Below the pieces are notes generated by a model. It saw nothing but the letters and a program-made list of their open reading frames with translations. It made no database searches and was not told the origin of the DNA. Source: a virus. Taken from it: a DNA stretch of 64,000 nucleotides. The stretch is from IMG/VR virus record IMGVR_UViG_3300025585_000032, positions 78,042 to 142,041 of that record, one strand, 5' to 3'. Made by a program: the position numbers and the translations under genes. The stretch's first letter is position 1, and every line of letters starts with the position of its first letter. This document shows, one piece after another, positions 17,035 through 26,678 of the stretch.

Positions 17035-18694
17035 AATTACCTCATACATGTCTAATCCCAATCTAAAACGCGCAGGCGTAAAGATTGAGTGGACACAAGA
17101 TCAAATCAAGGAATATGTAAAGTGTTCGGAAGATCCCGTATACTTTGCATTGAACTACATGCGTATCGTCAATGTAGATACTGGTCTTGTTCCATTTAGA
17201 ATGTGGGACTTTCAAAAACACATGTTGGAAACATTTCACAAGAATCGTTTCGTCGTGTGTAAGATGCCTCGTCAGGTTGGTAAGTCAACGACAATCATTG
17301 CATATCTCCTACATCAAATTCTATTTCGCGATAATACAAGCGTTGCGATGCTTGCAAACAAAGGATCAACTGCAAGAGAATTATTGAGTCGCCTACAGCT
17401 CGCATATGAAAATCTACCTATTTGGTTGCAACAAGGTATCGTGACTTGGAACAAGGGTAACATTGAACTAGAGAACGGGTCCAAGGTTCTTGCAGCTGCA
17501 ACATCATCAAGTGCAGTTCGTGGTGGTTCATATAATATCCTGTTCCTTGACGAATATGCATTCGTGCCAAACAATCAGGCAGACCAGTTCTTCAATTCGG
17601 TTTATCCTACAATTTCTTCTGGTAAGACATCACAGGTTCTTGTCGTTTCTACACCAAACGGTTTGAATCATTTCTATCGCATGTGGTCTGATGCAACGAA
17701 TAAGAGAAGCAATTATGTGCCTATTGAAGTTCATTGGTCACAAGTTCCCGGTCGTGACGAGAGATGGAAAGAAGAAACGATACGCAATACGTCGCTTGAT
17801 CAATTCCGAGTTGAGTTTGAAACAGAATTTGTTGGTTCGTCTCACACATTGATCTCTGGTGCTAAACTCAAAACACTTGTATTCAATAACCCAATTCGTC
17901 AAGACAATAAACTTGACATTCTTGAAGAGCCACAAAAAGACCACACATATGTCGTGACTGTTGACGTTTCTCGTGGACAGGGTCTTGATTATTCGGCATT
18001 TTCAATTATGGATGTGACAAGCATACCCTATAAACAAGTTGCAAAGTATCGCGATAAAGATATATCACCTCTTCTTTATCCTACACTAATATTCAATGCA
18101 GCTACGGCTTATAACAATGCTTACATTTTGGTTGAAATCAATGACATTGGTCAACAGATAGCTGACATTCTACATCATGAACTTGAATACGAAAATCTAG
18201 TCAAGATACAGATAAAACCGCGCCAGGGTCAGCAGATGTCTTACGGACACACAAAAAAGATTCAGTTTGGTGTCAAGACATCTGTGGCTACAAAACGAAT
18301 TGGGTGTTCAAACTTGAAAACTCTTGTCGAGAGCGATAAGTTACTAATAAATGACGCTGATACGATCATGGAATTGATGACTTTTGTTGCTTCCCGTGAA
18401 TCGTTTGCTGCCGAAGAGGGTAGTCATGATGATCTAGCCATGACACTTGTTCTATTTGCATGGTTCATTGCACAGAGAAACTTTAGGGAATCATTGAATG
18501 GGGATATACGATCTGTGCTACAAAGAGAGCAATTGAACATTGCTCAAGAAGATTTGGTGCCCTTTGGGGTCATTGATGATGGTATAAATGATAGAGATAT
18601 GGAAGTGGTCGATATAGAAAGACAGTGGCTTGAGGAAAGAAAATTGAAAGCGCCATTGGATAGTTATGATTATGACTGGAGAAGTCGTTTTTGA
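17027..18694 (+). CDS. 17: Terminase large subunit gp17
   Basis: A 555-residue packaging motor. The N-terminal ATPase has a Walker A-like 'PRQVGKST' at residues 81-88 and Walker B 'ILFLDEYAF' with Asp175/Glu176. The C-terminal RNase H-like nuclease begins near residue 309 with 'VTVDVSRG' (Asp313) and has the late acidic motif 'SHDDLAMTL' near residue 465. It translocates DNA into the prohead through the portal and cuts the concatemer at headful. It lies between gp16 and gp18, as in T4. Confidence 0.97.
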   Translation: MAEITSYMSNPNLKRAGVKIEWTQDQIKEYVKCSEDPVYFALNYMRIVNVDTGLVPFRMWDFQKHMLETFHKNRFVVCKMPRQVGKSTTIIAYLLHQILFRDNTSVAMLANKGSTARELLSRLQLAYENLPIWLQQGIVTWNKGNIELENGSKVLAAATSSSAVRGGSYNILFLDEYAFVPNNQADQFFNSVYPTISSGKTSQVLVVSTPNGLNHFYRMWSDATNKRSNYVPIEVHWSQVPGRDERWKEETIRNTSLDQFRVEFETEFVGSSHTLISGAKLKTLVFNNPIRQDNKLDILEEPQKDHTYVVTVDVSRGQGLDYSAFSIMDVTSIPYKQVAKYRDKDISPLLYPTLIFNAATAYNNAYILVEINDIGQQIADILHHELEYENLVKIQIKPRQGQQMSYGHTKKIQFGVKTSVATKRIGCSNLKTLVESDKLLINDADTIMELMTFVASRESFAAEEGSHDDLAMTLVLFAWFIAQRNFRESLNGDIRSVLQREQLNIAQEDLVPFGVIDDGINDRDMEVVDIERQWLEERKLKAPLDSYDYDWRSRF

Positions 18695-18707
18695 AAAACT
18701 GCTTTTC

Positions 18708-18715
18708 TATAAATA
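18708..18715 (+). promoter_or_regulatory. Late promoter (TATAAATA) for sheath gene
   Basis: A perfect TATAAATA lies 46 bases before the gp18 start in the gap after gp17. A strong Shine-Dalgarno (AAGGAG, 18750-18755) then serves gp18. A high-copy structural gene with its own late promoter is expected. Confidence 0.65.
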
Positions 18716-18761
18716 TTATCATATAAGTATCAAAATTCTCTACTTCTGAAAGGAGTAAACA

Positions 18762-20513
18762 ATGCCATTTCAATTGAGTCCGGGCGTAGTTACTACTGAA
18801 ATTGATCTAACAACCGTCATTCCTGCCGTTTCTACTACAAACGGTGGCTTCGTAGGCGATTTTCCTTGGGGTCCAGCAAATACGGTAGTTACTGTAGATA
18901 GCGAAAACACTCTTGCTGCTATTTTTGGCAAGCCAGACAATACGACATTTATTCCATTCATGACTGCAGCAAGTTTCTTGGCTTACGGAAACAATTTGAA
19001 ACTTGTTCGTGCAATCAATACAAGTTCTAAGAATGCAACTGCAAATGGAACTGGACTATTGATCGAAAATAACGATTCTTGGTTCAACAATTATAGAACT
19101 TCCGTAACTGCAAATAGTGGTTGGGCAAGCACTAATTTCTTGGGTGTTGCAGCTAAACATCCTGGTACGCTAGGAAACTCAATTAAAGTTGCATATGTTT
19201 CAGCAGGAAACGCTGCTGTGTTCTCCTCATGGGCTTACGCATCATTCTTTGATGATGCTCCAGGAACATCTCTATATGCAAGTTCTCGTGGTGCATCAAA
19301 TGACGAAATTCATATTGCGGTGATTGATGCTACAGGAACGATTGCCCAAGGTGGTACACCAGCGGGAACAAATGCTGCCGGAGCAGTTCTAGAAACATTT
19401 CCAAATCTATCAGTAGCATCTGATGCAAAGAATTCTGATGGTTCACCAAACTTCTACGTTGATGTTCTTGCCACACGTTCAAATTGGATTCGTTGGCTTG
19501 CACATCCAGCTAACACATCAAACTGGGGTGTTGCTACAGCGAACGGTGTAACGTATGTTGGTGTTGGTGGAATGAGTCCAGCTGTTGCAAACGGAACAAC
19601 GCTTTCTGGCGGTGCATATACAGCAGCGACTGATGCAGACAAGCAAACTGCTTGGGGTAAACTAAGAAATGCTGATGAAGTTGATGTTTCCTTACTTGTT
19701 ACCGGAGATGCAAGCGGAACTCTAGCACAATACATTATCGATAATGTTGCTGAATATAGAAAAGATTGCGTTGCTTTCATTTCTCCAGCCTCAGCAAACG
19801 TTGTTAATAATCCAGGTAACGAAGTAACAGCGATAACAACGCAAAAGAATACAAACATTAATCGCTCAAGTTCTTATGCAGTATTTGATTCTGCATGGAA
19901 ATATATGTTTGACAAGTATAATAACACGTATCGTTATGTTCCTCTAAATGGAGATATTGCAGGTCTATGTGTTCGCACAGACAATACAAATGATCCATGG
20001 TTCTCTCCTGCAGGATTGAATAGAGGACAAATTAAAAATGTTGTCAAGTTGTCTTGGAATCCAAATAAGACAAATAGAGATGATCTCTACAAGGTTGGAG
20101 TAAATCCTGTTGTGTCCTTCCCTGGTGAAGGTACTGTATTGTTTGGCGATAAAACAATGTTGACAAAACCTAGCGCGTTTGACCGCATCAATGTTCGTCG
20201 TCTATTCATTGTACTTGAAAAGGCAATTGCAACTGCAGCAAAGTATTCACTGTTTGAGTTCAATGACGAATTTACACGTTCACAGTTTGTATCTCTAGTA
20301 GATCCATATCTTCGTGACGTTCAAGGTCGTCGCGGAATCTTTGACTATAGAGTTGTCTGTGACGAAACAAACAATACTCCAGAAATAATTGATCGCAACG
20401 AGTTTGTAGGTGACATCTATATTAAACCAGCACGTTCAATCAACTTTATTCAGTTGAACTTTGTTGCTGTAAGAACTGGTGTTTCATTTGACGAAATTGT
20501 TGGAAGATTCTAA
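18762..20513 (+). CDS. 18: Tail sheath protein gp18
   Basis: A 583-residue contractile sheath subunit. The N-terminus 'LSPGVVTTEIDLTTVIPAV' and 'GGFVGDFPWGP' and the C-terminal domain ('DRINVRRLFIVLEKAIATAAKYSLFEFND', 'SLVDPYLRDVQGRRG', 'GDIYIKPARSINFIQLNFVAVRTGVSF') are the canonical conserved parts of phage sheath proteins. Subunits stack around the gp19 tube and contract on infection. It is the first gene after a perfect late promoter. Confidence 0.96.
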   Translation: MPFQLSPGVVTTEIDLTTVIPAVSTTNGGFVGDFPWGPANTVVTVDSENTLAAIFGKPDNTTFIPFMTAASFLAYGNNLKLVRAINTSSKNATANGTGLLIENNDSWFNNYRTSVTANSGWASTNFLGVAAKHPGTLGNSIKVAYVSAGNAAVFSSWAYASFFDDAPGTSLYASSRGASNDEIHIAVIDATGTIAQGGTPAGTNAAGAVLETFPNLSVASDAKNSDGSPNFYVDVLATRSNWIRWLAHPANTSNWGVATANGVTYVGVGGMSPAVANGTTLSGGAYTAATDADKQTAWGKLRNADEVDVSLLVTGDASGTLAQYIIDNVAEYRKDCVAFISPASANVVNNPGNEVTAITTQKNTNINRSSSYAVFDSAWKYMFDKYNNTYRYVPLNGDIAGLCVRTDNTNDPWFSPAGLNRGQIKNVVKLSWNPNKTNRDDLYKVGVNPVVSFPGEGTVLFGDKTMLTKPSAFDRINVRRLFIVLEKAIATAAKYSLFEFNDEFTRSQFVSLVDPYLRDVQGRRGIFDYRVVCDETNNTPEIIDRNEFVGDIYIKPARSINFIQLNFVAVRTGVSFDEIVGRF

Positions 20514-20521
20514 TCTAAATA
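20514..20521 (+). promoter_or_regulatory. Possible late promoter (TCTAAATA, 7/8)
   Basis: TCTAAATA lies 24 bases upstream of the gp19 start in the 31-base gap after gp18. One mismatch to TATAAATA. Confidence 0.35.
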
Positions 20522-20544
20522 GATAAAAGATAGGAGTATCTTAG

Positions 20545-21111
20545 ATGGCTTTTAATATCACGGATTTTCGTTCAACGCTAACTAGAGATGGTGCTAGACC
20601 AAATCTATTTGAAGTTACGATGAATTTTCCTACTAATGTCGTTACAAATGGCGCGATTGCATCAAGAAAATTTACTTTCATGTGTAGATCTGCACAACTA
20701 CCAGGATCAAGTATTGGATCTGTAGTAGTTCCATACTTCGGAAGAGAAGTAAAACTTGCAGGTAATCGCGTATTTGCTGACTGGACCGTAACAATCATAA
20801 ATGATGAAGATTTTGCTATCAAAAATGCATTTGAATTGTGGATGAATGGAATCAATAGTCATTTTGGAAATAGAAGAAATGGTTCTTTTGCATCGGCAAC
20901 TTCTTACACCAGTGATGCTACTGTCAAACAGTATGGAAAAACTGGAAGTAGAATAAAAGATTATCAGTTTGTTGGTATGTTTCCGATTGATCTTGCTCCA
21001 ATTGATCTTGATTGGGGTGCAAATGATGCGATTGAAGAATACGCAGTAACATTCCAATATCAGTATTGGTTGTCAAATACTACAGATAGAAGATCTTCGG
21101 TTTTTGGCTAA
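20545..21111 (+). CDS. 19: Tail tube protein gp19
   Basis: A 188-residue tube subunit. It shares the T4 gp19 pattern: 'RDGARPNLFEVTMNFP', 'FTFMCRSAQLPGSSIGSVVVPYFGREVKLAGNRVFADWTVTIINDED', then 'EYAVTFQYQYWLSN' at the end. Hexamers stack to form the inner tube through which DNA passes. A paralogous tube-fold protein is encoded at 28106. Confidence 0.95.
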   Translation: MAFNITDFRSTLTRDGARPNLFEVTMNFPTNVVTNGAIASRKFTFMCRSAQLPGSSIGSVVVPYFGREVKLAGNRVFADWTVTIINDEDFAIKNAFELWMNGINSHFGNRRNGSFASATSYTSDATVKQYGKTGSRIKDYQFVGMFPIDLAPIDLDWGANDAIEEYAVTFQYQYWLSNTTDRRSSVFG

Positions 21112-21129
21112 GATATAATAAAAAGTTTT

Positions 21130-21141
21130 ATATCATGATAT
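21130..21141. other. 12-bp perfect palindrome in gp19-gp20 gap
   Basis: ATATCATGATAT reads the same on both strands and lies 19 bases before the portal gene start. It may bind a regulator or be chance in AT-rich sequence. No TATAAATA element is present in this gap. Confidence 0.3.
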
Positions 21142-21159
21142 TTTTGAAGGGAAAAGTAA

Positions 21160-22929
21160 ATGGCTAATTGGAAGTTATTTGGATTCCAGATAACGAACGA
21201 AAAAACCAAGAAGCAGGAAGGGCAACAGGACGCCAAGAATATAACAGAAAAGTCCTTTGCCCTTCCTCAAAACGACGATGGTGCCGTTACGCTTCAGACC
21301 GGAGCGTATTTTGGCACCTACGTTGATTTGGAAGGTGTTGTTCGTAACGAAATAGAACTCATTACACGTTATCGTGAAATGGCAATGCAGCCTGAACTGG
21401 AGACTGCAATTGACGATATTGTCAATGAAGCCATTGTCATGCAAGGACACACTCAACCACTAACAATCAATCTTGATGATCTCAAGCAACCAGATTCAAT
21501 CAAGAAAAAGATTCGCGAAGAATTTTCAAACGTTCTCAAGATGTTGAACTTTGGTAACATGGGTTCAGAACTATTTCGTCGTTGGTACATTGACGGAAGA
21601 ATGTTCTATCATGTGATCATTGATGAATCTAGACCAAGAGATGGTATCAAGGAACTCCGTTATATTGATCCAAGACGCATTCGTAAAGTGCGTGAAATTC
21701 AAAAGACAAAAGATGCAGCAACTGCTGCAGATATTATCAAGACAGTAAGAGAGTATTATCTCTACAATGAACGCGGTATCATTGGCGCACACTCAAACTT
21801 GGGCATGAGAATTGCTCCAGACTCTGTCATCAATGTGAATTCTGGATTGATGGATTCTCGTCGTGCAATGGTTCTATCATACTTACACAAGGCAATCAAG
21901 CCATTGAATCAGCTTCGTATGGTTGAAGATGCTACAGTCATCTATCGTCTATCAAGAGCACCAGAACGTCGTGTATTCTACATCGACGTTGGTAATCTAC
22001 CAAAGGTCAAGGCTGAGCAATATCTTCGTGACTTGATGGTCAAGTATCGTAACAAACTTGTGTATGATTCAAGCACAGGTGAAATCAGAGATGATCGCAA
22101 GCATCTATCAATGCTTGAAGACTTTTGGCTACCCCGCCGTGAGGGTGGCAAAGGTACCGAGATCCAAACTCTTCCAGGCGGACAGAATCTTGGTGAAATG
22201 GAAGATGTCAAGTACTTTGAACGCAAACTATACAAGTCATTAAGCATTCCTATTTCTCGTCTTGAGATGCAACAGGGCTTCTCAATTGGCCGCACATCGG
22301 AAATTACTAGAGATGAATTGAAATTCTCAAAGTTTGTGTTTAGGCTTCGTAACAAGTTTTCCACACTATTTGACGAAGCACTCCGTGTTCAATTGTCACT
22401 AAAAGGTATTTGCACAGTTGAGGAGTGGGAAGACTTTAAAGAAAACATCTATTATGATTTCATTACGGATAACAACTTCGATGAGTTGAAGAAGGCAGAA
22501 CTTATCCAGAATCGTATCACGGTTCTACAATTGGCAGATCCATACATTGGCAAATACTTCTCGATTGAATGGGCTCGCAAGAACATTCTCAATCAAACAG
22601 ATGATGAAATTGCTGAAATCAAGAAGCAAATTGAAGAAGAACAAGAAGAAATGATGGTAATGGCGCAGAAACAAGCCGAATTAGCACAAGCAGCTACGCC
22701 ACAAGATCCTCAAGCACAACAGCAACAACAAGCTGATCCAAACAATCCTATTGCACCACAACAAGATGGTCAACAACAGCAGCTTGATGTAGACACAGCA
22801 TTTCAAAACACGACATCTCCAGGAGTCTCTCCATTGGATGATGCGGCATCTCAGCAATTGAAAGTTGAGAATAAAACCAATCTAAATAATATACTAAGAA
22901 TAATCAAAGATCGGAGAAATGTTCTATGA
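21160..22929 (+). CDS. 20: Portal protein gp20
   Basis: A 589-residue portal vertex subunit, slightly longer than T4 gp20. Family stretches are visible: 'LITRYREMAMQPELETAIDDIVNEAI', 'ELFRRWYIDGRMFYHVIID', 'GIKELRYIDPRRIRKVREI', 'LPGGQNLGEMEDVKYFERKLYKSLSIP' and 'FSKFVFRLRNKFSTLFDEALR'. The dodecamer is the DNA entry channel and docking site of gp17. The C-terminus has a Gln-rich, low-complexity tail (about residues 500-560). It overlaps the next gene by ATGA. Confidence 0.96.
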   Translation: MANWKLFGFQITNEKTKKQEGQQDAKNITEKSFALPQNDDGAVTLQTGAYFGTYVDLEGVVRNEIELITRYREMAMQPELETAIDDIVNEAIVMQGHTQPLTINLDDLKQPDSIKKKIREEFSNVLKMLNFGNMGSELFRRWYIDGRMFYHVIIDESRPRDGIKELRYIDPRRIRKVREIQKTKDAATAADIIKTVREYYLYNERGIIGAHSNLGMRIAPDSVINVNSGLMDSRRAMVLSYLHKAIKPLNQLRMVEDATVIYRLSRAPERRVFYIDVGNLPKVKAEQYLRDLMVKYRNKLVYDSSTGEIRDDRKHLSMLEDFWLPRREGGKGTEIQTLPGGQNLGEMEDVKYFERKLYKSLSIPISRLEMQQGFSIGRTSEITRDELKFSKFVFRLRNKFSTLFDEALRVQLSLKGICTVEEWEDFKENIYYDFITDNNFDELKKAELIQNRITVLQLADPYIGKYFSIEWARKNILNQTDDEIAEIKKQIEEEQEEMMVMAQKQAELAQAATPQDPQAQQQQQADPNNPIAPQQDGQQQQLDVDTAFQNTTSPGVSPLDDAASQQLKVENKTNLNNILRIIKDRRNVL

Positions 22930-23309
22930 GCAATGCAGTTGTAAGAACAATCGTAGAAAATATTGTCAATGACAAGTTTGAAAGTCTAAAAGAAGATCTT
23001 TCCAAAGCAGTTTCTGCCAAAGCAGTAAATGTTCTTGAAAGCAAGAAAGCAATGATTGGTAAAACATTCTTTGAAGAAAAAAAAAAGATAAATGAAGGCT
23101 TTAAGATAGGTGACAATGTAAAAATTCATCAAGATTTGAACGACACTGGTAAAATTGTAGGATCTGATGATCACAATTATCATGTTGATGTTGGTTCAAA
23201 ATTGAGAAGACATTTTGTTGGAGATCCGCGTAGCAACGTTATACACATGCCAAAAAATAATATTCATCAATTAAATAAATATCGCGCAGGAATTCCGCAT
23301 AATAATTAA
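22926..23309 (+). CDS. Hypothetical protein between portal and prohead protease
   Basis: A 127-residue protein coupled by ATGA to gp20. Residues 1-55 are helical and charged ('VENIVNDKFESLKEDLSKAVSAKAVNVLESKK'), followed by a small beta module with a KOW-like pattern ('FKIGDNVKIHQDLNDTGKIVG'). T4 encodes the prohead core proteins gp67 and gp68 in this interval, so a head-assembly role is possible by position. I see no clear gp67 signature. Confidence 0.6.
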   Translation: MSNAVVRTIVENIVNDKFESLKEDLSKAVSAKAVNVLESKKAMIGKTFFEEKKKINEGFKIGDNVKIHQDLNDTGKIVGSDDHNYHVDVGSKLRRHFVGDPRSNVIHMPKNNIHQLNKYRAGIPHNN

Positions 23310-23327
23310 GATAGAAGACTATAAGAA

Positions 23328-23825
23328 ATGAAGACACTAAGCAAATTTTTTTCTGAAACCGAGCAATCAAATATTGATGATTCTATAGTCATGGAAGATC
23401 TTTCTTTCAAGTCAGATCCCCCAAACATCATTATGTTGAAACGCAAGGCTATTCGCGTTTTTCCGGACGGAAGAAAAGTTGCTTTATATTATGCAGATAA
23501 GATTCATCAGTATGTAACAATACCTTATTCTGACATGATGCACGGAAATAAAGGCATTGTTCAAGTGCATGAAGCAAAACAAGATCGTAGAGGCAACATG
23601 CCTGCTCTTCAAGATATAGTTCAAAAAGGTAATCCTGGAATGTTGACATTTGATAACGGCGGTCAACAAAAAGTTGATGTCATGACTGCACAAGCAATCA
23701 TCAATGTTTACAACAAAGTAAATTTGACCAATCGCTACAAGATTGAAAGAATGATTAATAAAGATCAAAATAACTTTGCCAAAGTTGCAGCATTTGCACA
23801 TGGCGCACATACGGATGGAATGTAA
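23328..23825 (+). CDS. Conserved hypothetical protein (head region)
   Basis: A 165-residue protein of unknown function in the gp20-gp21 interval. It has a mixed alpha/beta pattern, with 'MLKRKAIRVFPDGRKVALYYADKIHQYVTIPYSD' in the middle and a conserved-looking 'INVYNKVNLTNRYKIERMIN' near the C-terminus. No membrane segment or enzyme motif was seen. It probably takes part in head formation or is a virion component, by location only. Confidence 0.6.
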   Translation: MKTLSKFFSETEQSNIDDSIVMEDLSFKSDPPNIIMLKRKAIRVFPDGRKVALYYADKIHQYVTIPYSDMMHGNKGIVQVHEAKQDRRGNMPALQDIVQKGNPGMLTFDNGGQQKVDVMTAQAIINVYNKVNLTNRYKIERMINKDQNNFAKVAAFAHGAHTDGM

Positions 23826-23827
23826 AG

Positions 23828-24298
23828 ATGGCAAATACATCACAGAAACTTGTGGATTCTGAAAGAAGAGTTGTATACAAGTGGACAGGTAATACTGCTG
23901 AATCTGCTGTATTAAAAATTGATGCGGGTGCGTTGAATTTTTCATTGAATGCAAACAATCAACTTCTTGGCAGTGGCACGGATCGTAAAACAGCATATAG
24001 ATTATCATTGAAAAAAGTTATCTATGATGTTGTAGCAGGTCAAGCAGGAAATGGTTACGTTGAACTTTATTGGACCGGTACACCAAATCAAACTTTGGTA
24101 ACTTTGTCTGGTCAAGGTCAAATGGATTTTGCTGAAGGTGGTGATGGCATCATAATATTGAACAACGCATCTGGTGCTGGTTCAAATGGAAATGTAGGAT
24201 TGCAAACTGTAAATTTTGCTGCTACAGGTTGCTCTTATACAATTGTTGCTGATTTTAGAAAACATTCTGAAGACTATTCAACCTTTGATAGGGACTAA
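23828..24298 (+). CDS. Putative virion structural protein
   Basis: A 156-residue, beta-rich protein with patterns such as 'ERRVVYKWTGNTAESAVLKIDAG' and 'YVELYWTGTPNQTLVTLSGQGQMDF' and the ending 'CSYTIVADFRKHSEDYSTFDRD'. It starts 2 bases after the preceding stop. The jelly-roll-like alternation suggests a structural or decoration protein. This is an inference from composition and location among head genes. Confidence 0.6.
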   Translation: MANTSQKLVDSERRVVYKWTGNTAESAVLKIDAGALNFSLNANNQLLGSGTDRKTAYRLSLKKVIYDVVAGQAGNGYVELYWTGTPNQTLVTLSGQGQMDFAEGGDGIIILNNASGAGSNGNVGLQTVNFAATGCSYTIVADFRKHSEDYSTFDRD

Positions 24299-24302
24299 AT
24301 AA

Positions 24303-24767
24303 ATGTCATCAACTAAAAAAATAATAGAATCTATCATACTAGATGACTTTAATAGCGCAAATGAAAGTCTTTCAGAATCATTTGTTGAAATTTTGAAAGA
24401 CAAACTTTCAGAGGCAAAGAAGATTGTTGCTGCAAAGTATGGTGTAGCTGAACTTGCTGAAGCACTAGAATCAATTGATGAAGAAAATCTTGATGAAGGA
24501 ACAAGAATTAGAATTGTAAAAGCGCGTTTGCGTAGAAAAAATGGAAAAATTGTTGTACAACGTCGCAAAAAAGTTCTTGGTTCTGGTTTGAAAGGCAAAG
24601 GCTACAAGATGGGGCCAGATGGTAGACCAGTTCGCATGTCTGCCGGCGAAAGACTTCGTCGTCGTCGCGCAAGACTAAAGGCCGAAAGAAAAAGAAAAAG
24701 TATTCTTGCCAGAATACGAAGAAATAGAAAAATGACTATGAGAAAAAGAACAGGTATGGGACTATGA
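24303..24767 (+). CDS. 68: Prohead core protein, gp68-like
   Basis: A 154-residue protein with an acidic helical N-terminal half ('FNSANESLSESFVEILKDKLSEAKKIVAAKYG') and a strongly basic C-terminal half rich in Arg and Lys ('RLRRRRARLKAERKRK'). Position just before gp21, size, and acidic-then-basic build match T4 gp68, a minor core component controlling head length and shape. The basic tail could also contact DNA. Assignment rests on position and composition. It overlaps gp21 by ATGA. Confidence 0.6.
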   Translation: MSSTKKIIESIILDDFNSANESLSESFVEILKDKLSEAKKIVAAKYGVAELAEALESIDEENLDEGTRIRIVKARLRRKNGKIVVQRRKKVLGSGLKGKGYKMGPDGRPVRMSAGERLRRRRARLKAERKRKSILARIRRNRKMTMRKRTGMGL

Positions 24768-25411
24768 AACTCATAAAAGAAGTCGTAGAAGAAGTTCGTT
24801 ATTTGACTGAAGAAGGTCCTGCAGGAAATAAAGAACACTTCATTGAAGGTGTTTTCTTGCAAGCCGAGCGTCAAAATCGTAATGGTAGAGTATATCCAAT
24901 GGATATCCTACAAAGAGAAGTATCTCGTTATACTACAAACTATATCATGCAAAATCGTGCATTTGGTGAACTGGGTCATCCAGATACACCAACAATCAAT
25001 CTTGATCGTGTATCACACATGATCAAGGATTTGAAACAAGAAGGCACAAATTATGTGGGTAAAGCCAAGATTTTGGATACTCCTTATGGAAAGATTGTGA
25101 AGAATCTAATTGATGAGGGCGCCAGATTGGGCGTATCTTCTAGAGGACTGGGATCGCTAAAGCCTAAGAATGGTGTAAATCTCGTACAGGATGATTTTTA
25201 TTTGGCTACAGCGGCAGACATAGTTGCAGATCCTTCTGCACCTGATGCTTTTGTTAGAGGTATCATGGAAGGCAAAGAATGGATTATTGAAAATGGTCAA
25301 TGGAAAGAAGTTGACTACGATCATGCAAAAAAGGCTTTGAATGAGGCTAATAGAAGAGACATGGAAGATGTCAAACTTCGCCTATTCAAAAATTTTCTCT
25401 CAAAACTCTAA
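24764..25411 (+). CDS. 21: Prohead core scaffold protease gp21
   Basis: A 215-residue homologue of the T4 prohead protease, which cleaves scaffold and capsid proteins during head maturation. The catalytic His lies in 'FGELGHPD' (His72) and the Ser in 'LGVSSRGLG' (Ser125/126), with the herpesvirus-assemblin-like order His then Ser. 'GVFLQAERQNRNGRVYP' near the N-terminus is typical. It sits before scaffold gp22, its main substrate. Confidence 0.93.
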   Translation: MKLIKEVVEEVRYLTEEGPAGNKEHFIEGVFLQAERQNRNGRVYPMDILQREVSRYTTNYIMQNRAFGELGHPDTPTINLDRVSHMIKDLKQEGTNYVGKAKILDTPYGKIVKNLIDEGARLGVSSRGLGSLKPKNGVNLVQDDFYLATAADIVADPSAPDAFVRGIMEGKEWIIENGQWKEVDYDHAKKALNEANRRDMEDVKLRLFKNFLSKL

Positions 25412-25415
25412 AATA

Positions 25416-25423
25416 TATAAATA
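25416..25423 (+). promoter_or_regulatory. Late promoter (TATAAATA) for scaffold/capsid genes
   Basis: A perfect TATAAATA lies 27 bases before the gp22 start, right after the gp21 stop. An AAAGGAG ribosome site (25433-25439) follows. This would drive gp22 and gp23 at high level. Confidence 0.65.
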
Positions 25424-25449
25424 GTCTAATATAAAGGAGCAAAAACAAA

Positions 25450-26655
25450 ATGGCAAAGAAAAATCTAGCAGAAGCAGCTGCCGCAATTCTTTCAGGCAAC
25501 ATGGCTTCTCTAAAACCAATGTCAAAGGGTGGCGAGGCTTTCGGTCAAGCCGGTGCTACACCAGCTGTAGCCACACCTGGTCAAGAAGGTTCACCACAAA
25601 CAATTCAGCCTGCTATTGCATCAGCTGACGAAGCCGGCGTATCAAAGGCTACCGCTGCTGCTCCAACAGCAACTCCTCCAGGAGCAAAGCCAGCTCCAGC
25701 TGAGCCAATGCAGAAGGCTCCACCTCAAGTCAATGAAGAAGACGATGAGGAAGAAAAGAAAATGCATAATGAAGAATCTGATGATATGAAAAAAGAAACA
25801 TATCACATGAAAAATGAAGAGAAAGACGAAGACGAGGAAGAAGAGAAGTCTGAAAAAGACGAAGACGAGAAAGAAGACGATGAAGACGACAAGAAGGCCA
25901 TGAAAGAAGATCTTGACGCTCTTTTCCACGGCGAAAATCTTTCCGAAGATTTCATGAACAAGGCTGCAACCATTTTTGAAGCTGCTGTAACTGCAAGAGT
26001 CAATTCTCTTGAAGAGAAGATCCAGGAACAGTATGCTGAAATCCTTGAGCAAGTAACAGAAGAACTCAAGGAAGAACTAACAACAAAGGTTGACGACTAT
26101 CTAAATTATGTCGTTGAAGAATGGGTTAAGGAAAACGAATTGGCAGTAGAGTCTGGTCTACGTTCAGAGTTGACCGAAGACTTCATTGCTGGTCTCCGCA
26201 ACCTATTCGTTGAACACTACATTGACATTCCAGAAGAGAAAGTTGATGTAGTTGAGGAAATGACCTCAAAGGTCGTTGAACTTGAAAGCAAATTGAATGA
26301 ACAGATCTCTTCTGCAGTTGAGATGAGAAAACTAATCATCGAATACGCAAAGAGAGAAGCATTCCATGATATTTGTGAAGGACTAACATCAACTCAAGTT
26401 GAGAAGATGAAGTCATTGTCTGAAGGTGTTGAATTCTCAACAGTTGAAGACTACACACAAAGTCTCTTGACTCTTCGCGAAAATTATTTCCCAACAAAGT
26501 CTCCAGCAAAGTCAAACAACGAAAGACTTGATGAAGAAACTGATGTTGTGGAAGAGACACAGAGAACGAGTCTTGAAGAAGCAAAGGCTAACAAGATTGC
26601 TGACCCAGTAATGGAAGCATATGTTAAGTCAATCAGTCGCACAATAGTAAAATAA
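25450..26655 (+). CDS. 22: Prohead scaffold (core) protein gp22
   Basis: A 401-residue scaffold. Residues about 1-95 are Ala/Pro/Gly-rich, about 96-155 are extremely acidic with alternating Lys (runs of 'DEDEEEEKSEKDEDEKEDDEDD'), and about 165-330 are predicted coiled coil ('EEKIQEQYAEILEQVTEELKEEL'). This fits T4 gp22, which forms the internal core and is chopped by gp21. It is longer than T4 gp22 (269 aa), mostly through the N-terminal and acidic regions. Confidence 0.9.
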   Translation: MAKKNLAEAAAAILSGNMASLKPMSKGGEAFGQAGATPAVATPGQEGSPQTIQPAIASADEAGVSKATAAAPTATPPGAKPAPAEPMQKAPPQVNEEDDEEEKKMHNEESDDMKKETYHMKNEEKDEDEEEEKSEKDEDEKEDDEDDKKAMKEDLDALFHGENLSEDFMNKAATIFEAAVTARVNSLEEKIQEQYAEILEQVTEELKEELTTKVDDYLNYVVEEWVKENELAVESGLRSELTEDFIAGLRNLFVEHYIDIPEEKVDVVEEMTSKVVELESKLNEQISSAVEMRKLIIEYAKREAFHDICEGLTSTQVEKMKSLSEGVEFSTVEDYTQSLLTLRENYFPTKSPAKSNNERLDEETDVVEETQRTSLEEAKANKIADPVMEAYVKSISRTIVK

Positions 26656-26678
26656 ATTTTTTAAAGGAGTTAACTTAA

